Notes under the pieces: generated by a model
What the model was told of the DNA's origin: nothing
The model's input: only the letters and a program-made list of their open reading frames with translations
Databases searched by the model: none
Source: Prevotellaceae bacterium
GTDB taxonomy: Bacteria > Bacteroidota > Bacteroidia > Bacteroidales > UBA932
NCBI GenBank assembly: GCA_031257655.1
Contig: JAIROF010000161.1
Coordinates: 1 to 22,948 of the forward strand
DNA: 22,948 nt
Direction of reading: 5' to 3'
In this document: positions 21,624-22,948 of the stretch, in pieces
How the letters are laid out: every line of letters begins with the position of its first letter
Numbering within the stretch: the stretch's first letter is position 1
Made by a program: the position numbers and the translations under genes

Positions 21624-22940
21624 ATGTCGCAAAAAAATAATTCTCAATTCTCAATTCTCAATTCTCAATTAGATTTGCTTCGCTTTACCACGGCGGGGAG
21701 CGTTGACGACGGGAAAAGCACGCTGATAGGGCGGTTGCTTTACGACAGCAAGTCCATTTTTGAAGACCAGCTGGAGGCGGTGAAGGCGGCCAGCGAGCGC
21801 TTAGGCAGCGAAGAGGTCAACCTTGCGCTGCTGACCGACGGGCTGCGCGCCGAGCGCGAGCAGGGCATCACCATCGACGTAGCCTACCGCTACTTTGCCA
21901 CGCCTAAGCGCAAGTTCATCATTGCCGATACGCCGGGGCACATCGAGTACACCCGCAACATGGTCACCGGCGCCTCTACGGCCGACGCCGCCATTATCCT
22001 CGTGGACGCCCGCAACGGCATCAGCGAGCAAACCAAGCGGCACTCCTACATCGCCGCCCTGTTGCAGCTGCCAAATGTCATTTTGGCGGTCAACAAAATG
22101 GACTTGGTCGATTTTTCGGAAGAAATCTTCGGCCGCATACGGGACGAATACCGGCAAATAGCCCAAAAGCTGAGGCTGAAAAAGGTGCACTACCTCCCCA
22201 TTTCGGCGCGCGACGGGGACAACGTGGTGGAGCGCTCCTCAAAAACGCCCTGGTACCAAGGCGAAACGCTGCTGCACCTGCTGGAAACCCTCCCCCTGTG
22301 GGAGGAGCAGAGCGGCAGCCCCGCGCGGTTTCCGGTGCAGTACGTCATCCGGCCGCAGAACGACCGCTTCCACGACTACCGCGCCTACGCCGGGCGCATC
22401 GCCTCCGGAACCTACAAGGTGGGCGACCGGATAACCGTTTTGCCCTCCTTTACCGAATCGACCATAAAGGCCATCGACGAGGCCGGAACAGCGCTGCGCG
22501 AGGCCGCTGCGCCGCAGTCCGTCGCCATCCGCCTGGAGGACAGCTTAGACGTCAGCCGCGGCGATATGATTGTGAAGAGCGACGACCACCCCCACCTCAA
22601 CGCCAACATCTCGGCGCTGGTGTGCTGGCTCAACCACCGCCCGCTGAGCATCGGCGCAAAGTACATCGTGCGCCACACCACCGACGAAGCCTTCGGCGTC
22701 ATCAAAGACGTGTACTTTAAGGTGAACATCAACACGCTCGAAAATGTTGTCGGCGACAAAAAGGTAAAAATGAACGACATCGCCCACATCGCCATCAAAA
22801 CCTCCAAACCCCTGAAGTACGACCTGTACGCGCAAAACCGCGTGACCGGCAGCTTGGTTATCATCGACGAGGCAACGTTTGAAACCGTTGGCGCGGGAAT
22901 GATTGTAGAGGCGCTGGAGGATAAGTCGTTTGCGATATAG
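21624..22940 (+). CDS. cysN: Sulfate adenylyltransferase subunit 1 (GTPase)
   Basis: This 438-residue GTPase is the regulatory partner of CysD in sulfate activation. The GTP-binding motifs are G1 GSVDDGKST (25-33), the switch region REQGITIDVAYR, G3 DTPGH (102-106) and G4 NKMD (157-160). Two beta-barrel domains follow, as in elongation factor Tu relatives. No APS kinase domain is fused; the protein ends at the usual CysN boundary. The first 15 residues, including SQFSILNSQ, are encoded by four AATTCTC heptamers, so the native N-terminus was replaced or extended by repeat DNA. No other ATG is available before the G1 motif. Confidence 0.96.
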   Translation: MSQKNNSQFSILNSQLDLLRFTTAGSVDDGKSTLIGRLLYDSKSIFEDQLEAVKAASERLGSEEVNLALLTDGLRAEREQGITIDVAYRYFATPKRKFIIADTPGHIEYTRNMVTGASTADAAIILVDARNGISEQTKRHSYIAALLQLPNVILAVNKMDLVDFSEEIFGRIRDEYRQIAQKLRLKKVHYLPISARDGDNVVERSSKTPWYQGETLLHLLETLPLWEEQSGSPARFPVQYVIRPQNDRFHDYRAYAGRIASGTYKVGDRITVLPSFTESTIKAIDEAGTALREAAAPQSVAIRLEDSLDVSRGDMIVKSDDHPHLNANISALVCWLNHRPLSIGAKYIVRHTTDEAFGVIKDVYFKVNINTLENVVGDKKVKMNDIAHIAIKTSKPLKYDLYAQNRVTGSLVIIDEATFETVGAGMIVEALEDKSFAI

Positions 22941-22948
22941 CGGCGGAA

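Overview
The window looks like a chromosomal segment of a member of the Bacteroidota, probably Bacteroidales. The main reasons are repeated -7 boxes of the TAnnTTTG type (one with TTTG exactly 19 bases upstream), weak or absent Shine-Dalgarno sequences, gene families typical of the phylum (METLL-type small proteins, AAA/DUF4143 ATPase), and gene-poor spacers filled with short palindromic and tandem repeats. This is an inference from pattern, not a database match.

Left half (120-12845, all on the minus strand): a regulated export locus. In transcription order it contains a soluble GAF-domain histidine kinase, an NtrC-type sigma-54 response regulator, a TolC-family outer membrane protein, an unusual periplasmic protein (signal peptide, adaptor-like alpha-hairpin, NEW3 domain, C-terminal membrane anchor), an ABC-2 permease, a small antitoxin-like protein, one ABC ATPase and two more ABC-2 permeases. 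A sigma-54-like promoter lies directly upstream of tolC, with five GGGTAA repeats about 11 bp apart 40-100 bp further upstream. Together these suggest that the two-component system switches on an envelope-spanning ABC exporter whose adaptor is not a standard HlyD/MacA protein. A separate plus-strand promoter and terminator in the same spacer predict a roughly 70-nt RNA.

Middle (12870-14850): an accessory, lower-GC patch with decaying genes. It holds a 5' fragment of a RhuM-family gene and a toxin-antitoxin pair whose GNAT toxin is frameshifted, followed by a large hairpin.

Right half (14850-22940, plus strand): tetrapyrrole synthesis and sulfate activation. A trifunctional protein (HemC domains 1-2, uroporphyrinogen-III methyltransferase, HemD) overlaps hemB by ATGA. 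cysD and cysN (sulfate adenylyltransferase) follow further on. The likely joint purpose is siroheme production for sulfite reduction plus sulfate activation. The HemC part lacks the domain that normally carries the dipyrromethane cofactor cysteine.

This right-hand module is interrupted by repeats: a triple 81-bp repeat, an array of ten 33-bp units with a variable 9-bp core, a frameshifted AAA/DUF4143 ATPase, and a repeat block between cysD and cysN flanked by inverted heptamer repeats, one of which encodes the CysN N-terminus.
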